Part shown: one piece after another, positions 7,299 through 14,558 of the stretch
Numbering within the stretch: position 1 is the first letter of the stretch
Layout of the letters: each line of letters starts with the position of its first letter
Assembly (NCBI GenBank): GCA_016867035.1
Contig: VGKO01000006.1
Span: forward strand, 1 to 32,729
Length of the DNA: 32,729 nt
Direction: 5' to 3'
Origin: Candidatus Pacearchaeota archaeon
GTDB lineage: Archaea; Nanobdellota; Nanobdellia; Pacearchaeales; GW2011-AR1
Program-made: the position numbers and the translations under genes
The notes under the pieces: model-generated
Seen by the model: the letters and a program-made list of their open reading frames with translations, nothing else
Told to the model about the DNA's origin: nothing
The model's database searches: none

Positions 7299-8012
7299 TT
7301 ATTTAATATTAATTTTCTGAATTTTTGTATTATTGGGTATTTGTGGTCTTGGCATTGGCATTTGATTAAGGGTATTTGGTATTTCCCTATATTTTTTAAG
7401 CACAAAACTTGAGCCGGCTAGAGTAACAACAGCCGCCATCTCTAAATTCATTACTCTTGCCTTTAACATTCCTTCTACTAGAGGAATTCTCGCTCTTTCA
7501 GAAAAAGACTTTATTATTGCTTCGATTTCTTCTTTGCTAAGAGTAATATCTGCTTTGAAAATTCTATTTGTTTTTACTGTTATATCCTTATTTGGTCCAG
7601 CACAATCAATATAAGAGACTTGTGGATTAAGAACAATGCTTGTAAGTCTCCCAAATTCAATTCCATATTGGTTTGGTTTATTTTCTGTAACCACTTGTAC
7701 TTTTATTACCTCGGGGCTCATTATTTTTTTTGGCTGTTCTATATTTTTCTGTATAACTCGAATTTGGGTTTTGGAAGGTTTGCTTAATATTCTTGGAGCC
7801 ATTGGAATGATAATTGGCCTTTCGACTTGTTTTTGTTCGGGTTTTACAAATTTCAATCTTAATTTTTCCGCTTGAATTTCTCTTGCTGCTCTTTCTTGTT
7901 CTTGGATAAATAATTCGCGTTGTTTTTGTCTAGCTTTAATTATAAAAAGAATTTCTTCTGTAAACTTTATAAGAAAATCTCCGTAAATATCGGTTTTATC
8001 TTGATAAGCCAT
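7299..8012 (-). CDS. hypothetical protein, possible secretion-ATPase-like N-terminal fold
   Basis: The protein has 237 residues. An N-terminal helical, Gln/Glu-rich stretch (about 15-60) leads into a proline-containing linker and a globular C-terminal half from about residue 120. That half contains SYIDCAGPNKDITVKT, then a helix LSKEEIEAIIKSFSERARIPLVEGML and a strand-rich end (AAVVTLAGSSFVLKKY). This order resembles, from memory, the region before the ATPase core of archaeal type II/IV secretion ATPases (the C-x-GPGK segment), but no Walker motifs follow. The match is an inference. The gene lies 1 base downstream of the coiled-coil gene 8014-8436, so the two are co-transcribed. Confidence 0.7.
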   Translation of the reverse strand: MAYQDKTDIYGDFLIKFTEEILFIIKARQKQRELFIQEQERAAREIQAEKLRLKFVKPEQKQVERPIIIPMAPRILSKPSKTQIRVIQKNIEQPKKIMSPEVIKVQVVTENKPNQYGIEFGRLTSIVLNPQVSYIDCAGPNKDITVKTNRIFKADITLSKEEIEAIIKSFSERARIPLVEGMLKARVMNLEMAAVVTLAGSSFVLKKYREIPNTLNQMPMPRPQIPNNTKIQKINIK

Positions 8013-8013
8013 T

Positions 8014-8436
8014 TTAAATTCTAGGCAATGGTCTTGGTCTTGTTTTTTCTTGGACAGGCATTCTATTAGTCTGTTCTTGTTTTTCCAGATTTAGTCTTGG
8101 TTTTAATAAAGACTCTTCTGGGTATATTTTGTGTCGTATTTTTTCTTCGACTAATGTCAAGCCCTTGGCTATTGTTTTATTTTGGTCAAGTAAAACATCT
8201 AGCTTTTCAACTAGGGCCCTGTCTTCTTTTGAAAAACCATTTTCTTCTTGTTTTTTAACAAAGCTTTTCGCAGCTATTTCGAATAATTGCAACAGTCTTG
8301 AAATGTTGTCAGAAAGAACATCGAATTTTACTGATAGGTTGGTAAGAACCTTTTGCATATTTACAAAATTATCAATTAAAGCTAGTTGAATCTCTCTAGA
8401 AGTCATCTGTTTCTTTTTTCCCTCTTTTTCTACCAT
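8014..8436 (-). CDS. coiled-coil hypothetical protein
   Basis: A 140-residue protein with a long amphipathic helix from about residue 12 to 110 (IQLALIDNFVNMQKVLTNLSVKFDVLS and following), a Pro/Arg-rich tail, no cysteine and no membrane segment. The heptad pattern suggests oligomerisation. A TATA-like TTTATAAA (8458-8465) supports the ATG at 8436; a second in-frame ATG lies 10 codons later. Its partner gene 7299-8012 begins 1 base after its stop, so the two products may act together. No family recognised. Confidence 0.72.
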   Translation of the reverse strand: MVEKEGKKKQMTSREIQLALIDNFVNMQKVLTNLSVKFDVLSDNISRLLQLFEIAAKSFVKKQEENGFSKEDRALVEKLDVLLDQNKTIAKGLTLVEEKIRHKIYPEESLLKPRLNLEKQEQTNRMPVQEKTRPRPLPRI

Positions 8437-8487
8437 GGGTAATTTAGGTTTAGTTAATTTATAAAGTTTGCTTATGCCTCTTTTTAC

Positions 8488-8820
8488 TTATTTAAACCCG
8501 TCTATTCTCAATCTTCTTAAAAAAACAGAGGCATATTGGATTAATTGTCTCTTAAGATCTTCAGCTTCTTCAAAATTTTCCCTTTCAATAGCAATATGCT
8601 GGTCTCTTCTTAAATCGTTATAAAATTCAAGTCTTTGATTATAGCTTCTTCTAAGAATTTCTTTTCCTACTGGAATCAAATCTTCTAAATCTTCCTTAAC
8701 TTTTTCAGAATCATCTAGCCCCAAACTCCAGTCTAGGTTTTGTAATTCTGCTTGATATATGTCCCAAAGAAAACTTAAATCTGCTGACTTTAAGTCTCCT
8801 AGATTTTTTTCCAAGCTCAT
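8488..8820 (-). CDS. small UVR-motif-like helical protein
   Basis: The start is set at ATG 8818-8820. An upstream extension to 8895 would encode tRNA-Trp sequence and is rejected. The product is 110 residues, helical, with a C-terminal segment IERENFEEAEDLKRQLI that fits the UVR motif (a helical hairpin with FEeAa.lRd.I), found in UvrB, UvrC and protein-arginine kinase activators. The N-terminal half is acidic and unassigned. The ATG lies only 6 bases after the 3' end of tRNA-Trp, with no TATA box between, so it should be transcribed together with the tRNA and freed when the tRNA 3' end is cut. Confidence 0.75.
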   Translation of the reverse strand: MSLEKNLGDLKSADLSFLWDIYQAELQNLDWSLGLDDSEKVKEDLEDLIPVGKEILRRSYNQRLEFYNDLRRDQHIAIERENFEEAEDLKRQLIQYASVFLRRLRIDGFK

Positions 8821-8826
8821 GTTAAA

Positions 8827-8897
8827 TGGGCGCAGAGGGAATCGAACCCCCATCTGCCGCTCTGGAGGCGGCCATTCTACCATTGGACTATGCACCC
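8827..8897 (-). tRNA. tRNA-Trp (anticodon CCA)
   Basis: A 71-nt cloverleaf on the minus strand: acceptor GGGTGCA/TGCGCCC, anticodon stem GCCGC/GCGGC around the loop CTCCAGA (anticodon CCA), T-arm GGGGG TTCGATT CCCTC, discriminator A, no encoded CCA. The D-stem GTCC/GAAT contains one weak position. No intron, although archaeal tRNA-Trp genes often have one. A coding sequence starts 6 bases after its 3' end. Confidence 0.92.
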
Positions 8898-8958
8898 GAT
8901 ATAATTTGAATAGAATTAGATATTAAAAATCTATCCTTTTATTGATTTTTATATGATC

Positions 8959-9348
8959 TCATCGAACCCTGAATGTTTTGAGATAAGAAGGTTGATTAAT
9001 CTTTTTTTTAATATTACCTATTATTGCTCCAACTAAAAGCCCAAGCATAAACCAAATTATTACTATTGTAATTATCCCCCCCAAATTCATGACACATCCG
9101 GTTATTTTACAACTCAAGATTGTTATTTGTTTTGTTCCAGGCAAAATTGCAAGTACCCATTCCAAAGGACTTGAAAAAATAGATAGTAAAATAAGGGAAA
9201 TTAAAAGAAGAGCTTCGAGGATTCCAGAACCCCCCATTTTCTCTACAGCAAATCTTAAAATAGAAAAGGCTATTAAAGTGATTATAACTGCAATAGCCCA
9301 GCGGATTCCCCACCGTACACACTCGGGTTTTGTTTTTTTATTTAACAT
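8959..9348 (-). CDS. small multi-helix membrane protein
   Basis: The protein has 129 residues and three hydrophobic helices at roughly 14-34, 42-70 and 88-112. The cytoplasmic N-terminus is basic and the C-terminus is basic (KKKINQPSYLKTFRVR). Two cysteines (CKITGC) sit in the loop before the last helix. A glycine-rich third helix (LLVGAIIGN) hints at close helix packing. No family recognised. The gene is divergent from the PIN-domain gene at 9414; an AT-rich TATTTAAAAG segment between the two could serve both promoters. Confidence 0.72.
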   Translation of the reverse strand: MLNKKTKPECVRWGIRWAIAVIITLIAFSILRFAVEKMGGSGILEALLLISLILLSIFSSPLEWVLAILPGTKQITILSCKITGCVMNLGGIITIVIIWFMLGLLVGAIIGNIKKKINQPSYLKTFRVR

Positions 9349-9413
9349 GCCTCTTTTTCTTGAATATACTTGGAAAAGCCAATATTTAAAAGTTTGTAAT
9401 ACCTCTTTTTTTT

Positions 9414-9794
9414 ATGAATAAGGAAATTCAAAGAATAATATTAGATACTAATTTTTTAGTATACTGTGCCGAAAAGAAAGTTGATTACGTTGAATCTATA
9501 AATAACTTAATGTCGTCGGGTTATGAACTTGTTGTTCCAAATCAAGTAGTAGAAGAGCTTATGATGCTGGCTTCCAAAGCTAAAAAACTATCAGATAGAA
9601 GCGCTGCACTATTGGCTTTGCATTTGCTCAAACATAACAAGATAAAACAAATCGAAACAACAGGAAAAAACGCAGACCAGGGTATTGTAAAAATTAGTAA
9701 GGGAAATATTGTGGCTACTCTAGATAGGGTTCTAAAGAAAAAAGTTGAAAAAAGCATTGTTTTGAACTATAAAGGGAAACTTAGTTTTGGCTAG
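9414..9794 (+). CDS. PIN-domain nuclease, Fcf1-like
   Basis: A 126-residue PIN domain (metal-dependent single-strand RNase fold). The acidic active-site residues are visible: D11 in ILDTNFL, E48/E49 in VVEELM, D88 and D104 in VATLDR. Overall order and length match the archaeal relatives of the rRNA-processing protein Fcf1/Utp24 rather than a VapC toxin, and no antitoxin gene precedes it. Its 3' neighbour is rpo7, in a block with transcription and ribosome genes, which supports a role in RNA processing. A TATTTAAAAG box about 25-30 bases upstream fits a short leader. Confidence 0.82.
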   Translation: MNKEIQRIILDTNFLVYCAEKKVDYVESINNLMSSGYELVVPNQVVEELMMLASKAKKLSDRSAALLALHLLKHNKIKQIETTGKNADQGIVKISKGNIVATLDRVLKKKVEKSIVLNYKGKLSFG

Positions 9795-9800
9795 GGGTAA

Positions 9801-9810
9801 GCTTTATAAA
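9801..9810 (+). promoter_or_regulatory. TATA box of rpo7, inside the end of the PIN gene region
   Basis: GCTTTATAAA lies about 26 bases before the rpo7 ATG at 9832. It places the start of transcription at or next to that ATG and rules out the longer in-frame TTG start at 9787. Confidence 0.65.
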
Positions 9811-9831
9811 TCCTGTTTTTGTGTTAATTTT

Positions 9832-10437
9832 ATGTTCTATGTTATTGATGTAGAGGATTATGTAAGAGTAGAGCCAAGGTTGTTCGGTTTAGATACTAAA
9901 ACAGCTGTAGAAGAACAATTACAAAGTCTTTATGAAGTTTATCACGACGAGGAAATAGGCGAAGTAATAGGAGTTATTAGCGTTTCTAAAGTTGGAGAGG
10001 GAATAATTATCCCTGGAGATGGAGCAGCTTATTATAATTCTGATTTTAAATTGTTAGTTTGGAAACCTGAAATTAATGAATTAGTTTACGGAACAATTGC
10101 AGAAATAACAAATTTCGGTGCATTCCTTAGTATGGGTGCAATGCAAGGAATGATCCATATAAGCCAGACAATGGAAGATTTTGTGAGTTTTTCTTCAAGT
10201 AATGTTCTTACTGGAAAATCTAGTAAAAGAGTATTAAAGAAAGGAGATAATTGCTTAGCAAGAATTGTTGCAATATCTTATAAAGCAGATAGTCCGAAGA
10301 TAGGATTAACCATGAGACAGCCAGGATTAGGAAAAATAGAATGGGTGGAAGAAGAGAAGAAAAAGGAAAAATCTGCAGCTAAAAAAGCTGGAAAGGAAGA
10401 TAAAGAATCTAAGGGAAAAAAAGGAGGAAAAAAATAA
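9832..10437 (+). CDS. rpo7: DNA-directed RNA polymerase subunit Rpo7 (E')
   Basis: Rpo7 forms the stalk of archaeal RNA polymerase with Rpo4, contacting nascent RNA. The start at ATG 9832 gives MFYVIDVEDYVRVEP, the usual N-terminus; the TATA box at 9801-9810 supports it. The RNP-like N-terminal domain covers about 1-80 and the S1 domain about 82-165 (LVYGTIAEITNFGAFLSMG, then GMIHISQ). After RLTMRQPGLGKIEW-like end motifs comes a 30-residue Lys/Glu tail not found in standard Rpo7. Total length is 201 residues. spt4 follows 12 bases later, the classic archaeal order. Confidence 0.96.
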   Translation: MFYVIDVEDYVRVEPRLFGLDTKTAVEEQLQSLYEVYHDEEIGEVIGVISVSKVGEGIIIPGDGAAYYNSDFKLLVWKPEINELVYGTIAEITNFGAFLSMGAMQGMIHISQTMEDFVSFSSSNVLTGKSSKRVLKKGDNCLARIVAISYKADSPKIGLTMRQPGLGKIEWVEEEKKKEKSAAKKAGKEDKESKGKKGGKK

Positions 10438-10449
10438 TTTTAAATTCAT

Positions 10450-10644
10450 ATGGCAAAAAAAGCAAAAGCATGTAAAAAGTGCAGATTCATATATGAAGAA
10501 GGAGAAAAATGTCCTAAGTGCGGTAGTCAAAGTTTCACTGAAAATTGGAAAGGTAAAATTGAAATAGTAAATCCTGAAAATTCTGAAATAGCCAAGGAAT
10601 TAAAATTGGTAGAAAAAGGAATTTATACAATTAAAAGCGATTAA
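10450..10644 (+). CDS. spt4: transcription elongation factor Spt4 (RpoE'')
   Basis: A 64-residue zinc-ribbon protein that pairs with Spt5 on RNA polymerase to promote processive elongation. The metal ligands are CKKC (8-11) and CPKCG (about 20-24); the domain core continues with SFTENWKGKIEIVNPENSEIA, typical of archaeal Spt4. It lies 12 bases after rpo7 and 7 bases before rps24e, in the conserved archaeal cluster rpo7-spt4-rps24e-rps27ae. Confidence 0.95.
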   Translation: MAKKAKACKKCRFIYEEGEKCPKCGSQSFTENWKGKIEIVNPENSEIAKELKLVEKGIYTIKSD

Positions 10645-10651
10645 TTTTAAA

Positions 10652-10930
10652 ATGAAGATTAAAAAAGATTTTAACAATCAACTAGCTAAACGCAGAGAAG
10701 TAGAATTTATTTTGGAATCTGATAAAAACCCTAGTTTTGATGAAATGGTTAAAAAAGTAGCCGAACATTTTAAGGCTAACGAAGAGCAGGTTCTTGTCGA
10801 GAATATTAAAGGGGCTTTTGGTAGTAAGGAATTTTTGATTGTTGCTAGTATTTATGAATCAAAAGAATTAAAAGATAAAGCTCAAGCTAGAATGATAAAG
10901 GTTAAAAAGGTAGCAACACCTGCACAATAA
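10652..10930 (+). CDS. rps24e: 30S ribosomal protein S24e
   Basis: A small-subunit protein shared by archaea and eukaryotes. In 92 residues the family core is clear: KKDFNNQLAKRREVEFIL at the N-terminus, the conserved FGSKEFLIVASIYESKE near 57-73 and a basic end. The length is normal for the archaeal form. It sits between spt4 and rps27ae with very short gaps, so it is translated from the same mRNA. Confidence 0.95.
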   Translation: MKIKKDFNNQLAKRREVEFILESDKNPSFDEMVKKVAEHFKANEEQVLVENIKGAFGSKEFLIVASIYESKELKDKAQARMIKVKKVATPAQ

Positions 10931-10934
10931 TAAA

Positions 10935-11177
10935 ATGGTAAAAAATAAATCTAAACGAAAGAAAATAAACAAACCGACTAGTAAAAAGTATAAATTTTAT
11001 ACAATCTCGGGCGATAGTGTTAAAAGAGCAAGAAGCTGTCCGAGATGTGGGCCTGGTGTTTTTTTAATGGTAGCTAAAGATAGGGCTTATTGTGGAAAAT
11101 GTCATTATACTGAATTTTCAGGCAAACCTGCTCCTGTTCTAGAGAAAGCAAAGCCAGTAGTAAAGGGAAAAAAGTAA
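10935..11177 (+). CDS. rps27ae: 30S ribosomal protein S27ae
   Basis: A zinc-ribbon protein of the small subunit. The 80 residues contain YKFYTISGDSVKRARSCPRCGPG, then a second pair CGKCHYTEF, giving the CPRC...CGKC four-cysteine site. The N-terminus is strongly basic. The C-terminal tail after the second knuckle is longer than usual (about 25 residues, Lys/Pro/Ala-rich). It starts 4 bases after rps24e and closes this operon. Confidence 0.95.
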   Translation: MVKNKSKRKKINKPTSKKYKFYTISGDSVKRARSCPRCGPGVFLMVAKDRAYCGKCHYTEFSGKPAPVLEKAKPVVKGKK

Positions 11178-11271
11178 TTTTTCTATTCTGATTCGTGATT
11201 TAGTTTACTTAGTTTTAGGTTATATTTTGATTCTCAATAAAGCTTAAAAGCAGAATTCTCTTTGTTTTTAT

Positions 11272-12498
11272 ATGCCTCCTAGCTCTAGTGATGTAGAAGA
11301 ATATGAGAAATTAAGAAAAGAACTTGATGGTATCTTTAACTCTGTTAGACCCCGAGATTCTAGAGAAGCTGCTCAAGAAGCTATTATTCGTTCGGTTTTA
11401 GAAGCGGCTAAACTTGATGAGGCTCTTAGAAGGCAACTTATTGATACAATTAATCACAAGATTTCAGATTTAACCTCAAGAGTAATTAGGCTCGAAAGAG
11501 CCCCAAAAGGACCAGGTTATAGCTCCAAACCAATTCAAATGCCTAATAGGGAGCTTGGAGAAACCATACTCAAGGGTATAATGGATACTGCTAGGGGTAT
11601 TGAATTAAGTGCAGAAGTAGTTGGTTCTTTGGCCGCTCTGGGTTTGAGGAGTCGGGGGGAGGTTACTCGATATTTTGATGAATTAAGAGAGGTAGTTGTT
11701 GAAAGATTTGAGGGTTATGTTACTGAAAGAATAAAAACTGAAGAAGAAAGAATTATGAAGAAAAGAGCAGTGAGAAGCACTCTTTTTACCCTTATTGGAA
11801 TTCCTGCAATAATAGTCGCAAGTATTTTTGGCAACCAAGTTTGGAATTATTTCAAAGCACAAAGAATGCGAACAGAAGGAATTTCTGGACAAGTGGTTGC
11901 TCTCGAAGCAAGAACAAAAGAAATTGCAGTTCTACAAGAAGCTTATCTAGATTTAAATTTAAAGTTTGGCGAACTTGCATCTAATCAATATGCTCAGGCT
12001 CAAACTATTTCTAATTTAACTGCGCAAGTAGATGCTTCTGAAAGAGATACTAAAAATTATGTTGATGAAACTGCTTGCGAATTGGAATCTGAAAACCATA
12101 CCCGAGATGTAGATTTGGAAAGGAGAGTTAATGAAAGAATCGATTTGAGTCATTCTAATTTAACTTCGAGAATTCAAGAATCCGTGGCTTCTTTGGTTGG
12201 AAGAATTGATAAACATGCAGAAGTACTTCAAAAAGATGGAAACTCTATCGCTTCTCTTAGCCATGAAATTTCCGTATTAACACAACTTATACAAGATAAC
12301 TCTTCAGAGGATAAAAGAGCTTATTCTAGTGTTGTAAATTTTATTAAACTGGTTGAAGATAGAGTTGAAGCTTATGGTGCTTCTGGAAAACTTACTCAAA
12401 AAGAACTTGATTTAATGAAAAAACAATTGGATGATCTAAGAAAAGCCAGCGATGATTATCTTCTAAAAATTCCCTCTTTGAGGTTTGGTTCTGATTAA
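11272..12498 (+). CDS. membrane-anchored coiled-coil protein
   Basis: A 408-residue protein I cannot assign. Residues 1-160 are mainly helical with a short Gly/Pro-rich link around 95-105. One membrane helix is clear at about 169-188 (TLFTLIGIPAIIVASIFG). The 220 residues after it are long coiled coil, including LERRVNERIDLSHSNLTSRIQESV and DVEDRV-like heptads. The basic side flanking the helix (KKRAVR) suggests the N-terminal half is cytoplasmic and the coiled coil outside. It follows rps27ae by about 95 bases with its own AGCTTAAAAG box. Possible roles are a surface stalk or a cell-envelope spacer, but nothing in the sequence proves either. Confidence 0.75.
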   Translation: MPPSSSDVEEYEKLRKELDGIFNSVRPRDSREAAQEAIIRSVLEAAKLDEALRRQLIDTINHKISDLTSRVIRLERAPKGPGYSSKPIQMPNRELGETILKGIMDTARGIELSAEVVGSLAALGLRSRGEVTRYFDELREVVVERFEGYVTERIKTEEERIMKKRAVRSTLFTLIGIPAIIVASIFGNQVWNYFKAQRMRTEGISGQVVALEARTKEIAVLQEAYLDLNLKFGELASNQYAQAQTISNLTAQVDASERDTKNYVDETACELESENHTRDVDLERRVNERIDLSHSNLTSRIQESVASLVGRIDKHAEVLQKDGNSIASLSHEISVLTQLIQDNSSEDKRAYSSVVNFIKLVEDRVEAYGASGKLTQKELDLMKKQLDDLRKASDDYLLKIPSLRFGSD

Positions 12499-12523
12499 TT
12501 CTATTTATTGTGCTTGATAACAG

Positions 12524-12619
12524 CTCGCGCCGAGAAATATAAACCCTAAGAAGAGGCGCGAGATGTAAAAATTAGTACACCTGTTGCCTCTTCTCGGGAA
12601 AAAGAGGTGATAATTACTA
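12524..12619 (+). other. structured intergenic segment with competing hairpins
   Basis: CTCGCGCC (12524-12531) pairs perfectly with GGCGCGAG (12555-12562). GAAGAGGC (12550-12557) pairs perfectly with GCCTCTTC (12586-12593). CCGAGAA (12530-12536) pairs with TTCTCGG (12591-12597), and CCTCTT (12587-12592) pairs with AAGAGG (12602-12607). Several of these share bases and exclude one another. An AAATATAAACC box at about 12536-12545 could start a short RNA near 12565, in which TAGTACACCT pairs with AGGTG and TACTA. It may be a small RNA or a 3' end switch of the upstream gene. No known RNA family recognised. Confidence 0.45.
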
Positions 12620-12742
12620 TAGTCTTAATTAGTTTTTAAAGCTTTTGGTGTGTTGTAATTAGAAAGTGACAATAAAGATAAATATCTAACTTGTATCATA
12701 GATTTTATAAACAAGGAAATTAGTAATCTATAAGGGTTTAAT

Positions 12743-13810
12743 ATGGAAGAAGAGGTAAAAAAAGAAGCCAAGGTCGGGGAAAATAATTCTAGCAAAATGC
12801 CCGAAACTCTTGGAGAACATCCTCAACAAATTCAGGTTTATAGTATTATAAACAATGACGACCCTAGTTGGCAGACTATTATTTATGATTTGATTAATAG
12901 TGAACAACTTGACCCGTGGAATATTGATTTGAGTAACTTATGTAAGGGTTATCTTAGAAAAATCCACGAAATGCAAGAAGCAGATTTTTTTGTTTCTAGT
13001 AAGGTATTATTGGCAGCCGCACTTTTGCTAAGAATTAAGTCAGATTTATTGCTTACTAAATATATTCGTGAGATTGACAATATTTTATTTAAGAAAGAAG
13101 AAAAAATAGAAAAAATTCTTGAGAGGATTGAAATTGATGAGGATTTGATTCCTTATCTTTCGCCGAAAACTCCTATGCCCAGATTTAAGAAAGTTACATT
13201 ACAGGAGCTTATTACTGCTCTGGATGTTGCTATTAAAACAGAAGGAAGAAGAATTCAAAAAGAAATAGAAAAAAAGCAAGCCGAGAGATTAAGTTATGTT
13301 GATATTCCAAAGTTTAGAAGAATTAATATTAAAGATAGAATAAAGAACTTTTATGCTAAAGTTTTAACAACTTTTAAAAATAAAAAAGGGGAGACTAGGC
13401 TTGCTTATTCACATTTTACTCCAAGTAAAGAAGAGAAGATTGCTTGTTTCTTGCCCATGCTTCACTTGAGCAATACTAATAAATTATGGATAGAACAGGA
13501 AAACCATTATTCAGAAATTTATCTTTATTTGCTTGAGGTTTTTAAGAAAACTCACCCGGATTTTGATAAGGATTTAATTGAAGGAAATTTTGATAGTGGA
13601 ATAGGGGATATGCCCAATCCAGACTTAATTGAAGATGCTAAAAGTCAAGTAATAGAAGATATTGATAAGGAATTGGAAAGTCTACAAGAGAGCGAAAAAG
13701 AAGAACATGTTAAAAAGATTAACAAAGATTTTGAAAATCCTATTGATGACTTAATTGAAGGAACCGAGAATATTGGAGAAGAATTGAATGAGAATACTTC
13801 TGAAAAATAA
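12743..13810 (+). CDS. scpA: segregation and condensation protein A
   Basis: ScpA is the kleisin partner of SMC in chromosome condensation. In 355 residues, the N-terminal ~35 are a charged extension. The ScpA core begins near DPSWQTIIYDLINSEQLDPWNIDL, the family hallmark (LD-PWNIDL), followed by the helix that binds the SMC neck. The C-terminal winged helix lies around 215-275. The last ~70 residues are acidic and unlike the family. No smc or scpB gene lies next to it here. A TATA-like TTTATAAAC (12703-12712) is flanked by ATAGATT...AATCTAT arms, about 30-40 bases before the ATG. Confidence 0.9.
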   Translation: MEEEVKKEAKVGENNSSKMPETLGEHPQQIQVYSIINNDDPSWQTIIYDLINSEQLDPWNIDLSNLCKGYLRKIHEMQEADFFVSSKVLLAAALLLRIKSDLLLTKYIREIDNILFKKEEKIEKILERIEIDEDLIPYLSPKTPMPRFKKVTLQELITALDVAIKTEGRRIQKEIEKKQAERLSYVDIPKFRRINIKDRIKNFYAKVLTTFKNKKGETRLAYSHFTPSKEEKIACFLPMLHLSNTNKLWIEQENHYSEIYLYLLEVFKKTHPDFDKDLIEGNFDSGIGDMPNPDLIEDAKSQVIEDIDKELESLQESEKEEHVKKINKDFENPIDDLIEGTENIGEELNENTSEK

Positions 13811-13900
13811 AACACCGTAATCTTTTTTTAGATTTACATACTAAAAAGAACTCGAGCATTTAATCACTAATTATTTAAGCTCTAATTCTCTATTAAATTT

Positions 13901-14542
13901 ATGGCTAAAAATCGATACTTTACATTTTGGATAGCACTTATACTTGTGGTTGTATTTGTATTGCAACTTGTTGTTCCTGGATTCACAGAGACTTTTTATT
14001 TAACCTCAAGCGCCCTAGAAAGTCCATGGCAATTTGTGAGTGCCATATTCTTGCATGGCGGGGTTGCACACTTGGTTTACAACCTTTTTGCCTTAATTTT
14101 ATTTGGATTTATGCTTGAAAGTTTGATTGGAAGCAAACGCTTTTTGATATTATATCTTGTTGTAGGAATTTTTGCTAATCTTGTTAGTTTTATGTTTTAC
14201 CCTAGCTCTTTAGGGGCTTCAGGAGCAATTATGGCTTTAATTGGTTGTATGGCTGTACTTAAACCAATGATGACTGTCTGGGCTTTTAATTTACCTATGC
14301 CTATGTTTGTTTTGGCTATTATCTGGGTTATTGGCTCGGTAATGGGTGTGTTTGGACTTGGAGATCCCACTACTGGGCATATAGCTCATTTATCGGGAAT
14401 TGTAATAGGGCTTTTGTATGGGATTTATTTAAGATTGAAAAAACAGAAGAGAGAAAGAAATAATTCTATAATTTTTGAAAGAAAACTTGAGCTACCCGAA
14501 GATTATATGCAAGAGTGGGAAAAAAGGAATTTGAGAAGATAA
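13901..14542 (+). CDS. rhomboid-family intramembrane serine protease
   Basis: A six-helix membrane protease of 213 residues that cuts substrates inside the membrane. The active-site features are present: H57-x3-N61 (HLVYN), the nucleophile S107 in GASGA (105-109) and the catalytic histidine in GHIAHLSG (H163). Helices lie at about 7-24, 45-72, 80-100, 106-120, 132-152 and 158-177, followed by a 35-residue basic/acidic cytoplasmic tail. Length is that of the minimal six-helix GlpG-like class. The stop is 16 bases from the convergent deoxyhypusine synthase gene. Confidence 0.93.
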   Translation: MAKNRYFTFWIALILVVVFVLQLVVPGFTETFYLTSSALESPWQFVSAIFLHGGVAHLVYNLFALILFGFMLESLIGSKRFLILYLVVGIFANLVSFMFYPSSLGASGAIMALIGCMAVLKPMMTVWAFNLPMPMFVLAIIWVIGSVMGVFGLGDPTTGHIAHLSGIVIGLLYGIYLRLKKQKRERNNSIIFERKLELPEDYMQEWEKRNLRR

Positions 14543-14558
14543 AATTCTAAGTTATACT

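Noticed and set aside
8821-8895. N-terminal extension of the UVR-motif gene to ATG 8895
   Set aside because: The added 25 residues are read from tRNA-Trp; the next ATG at 8820 is the reasonable start.
9414-9794. VapC toxin of a toxin-antitoxin pair
   Set aside because: No antitoxin-sized gene precedes it, and its motif order and its neighbours rpo7/spt4 fit the Fcf1-like group better.
9787-9831. longer start for rpo7
   Set aside because: The TATA box at 9801-9810 would lie inside the coding sequence, and the usual N-terminus begins at 9832.
12524-12619. RNase P RNA or SRP RNA
   Set aside because: Too short and lacking the conserved helices and loops of either RNA.
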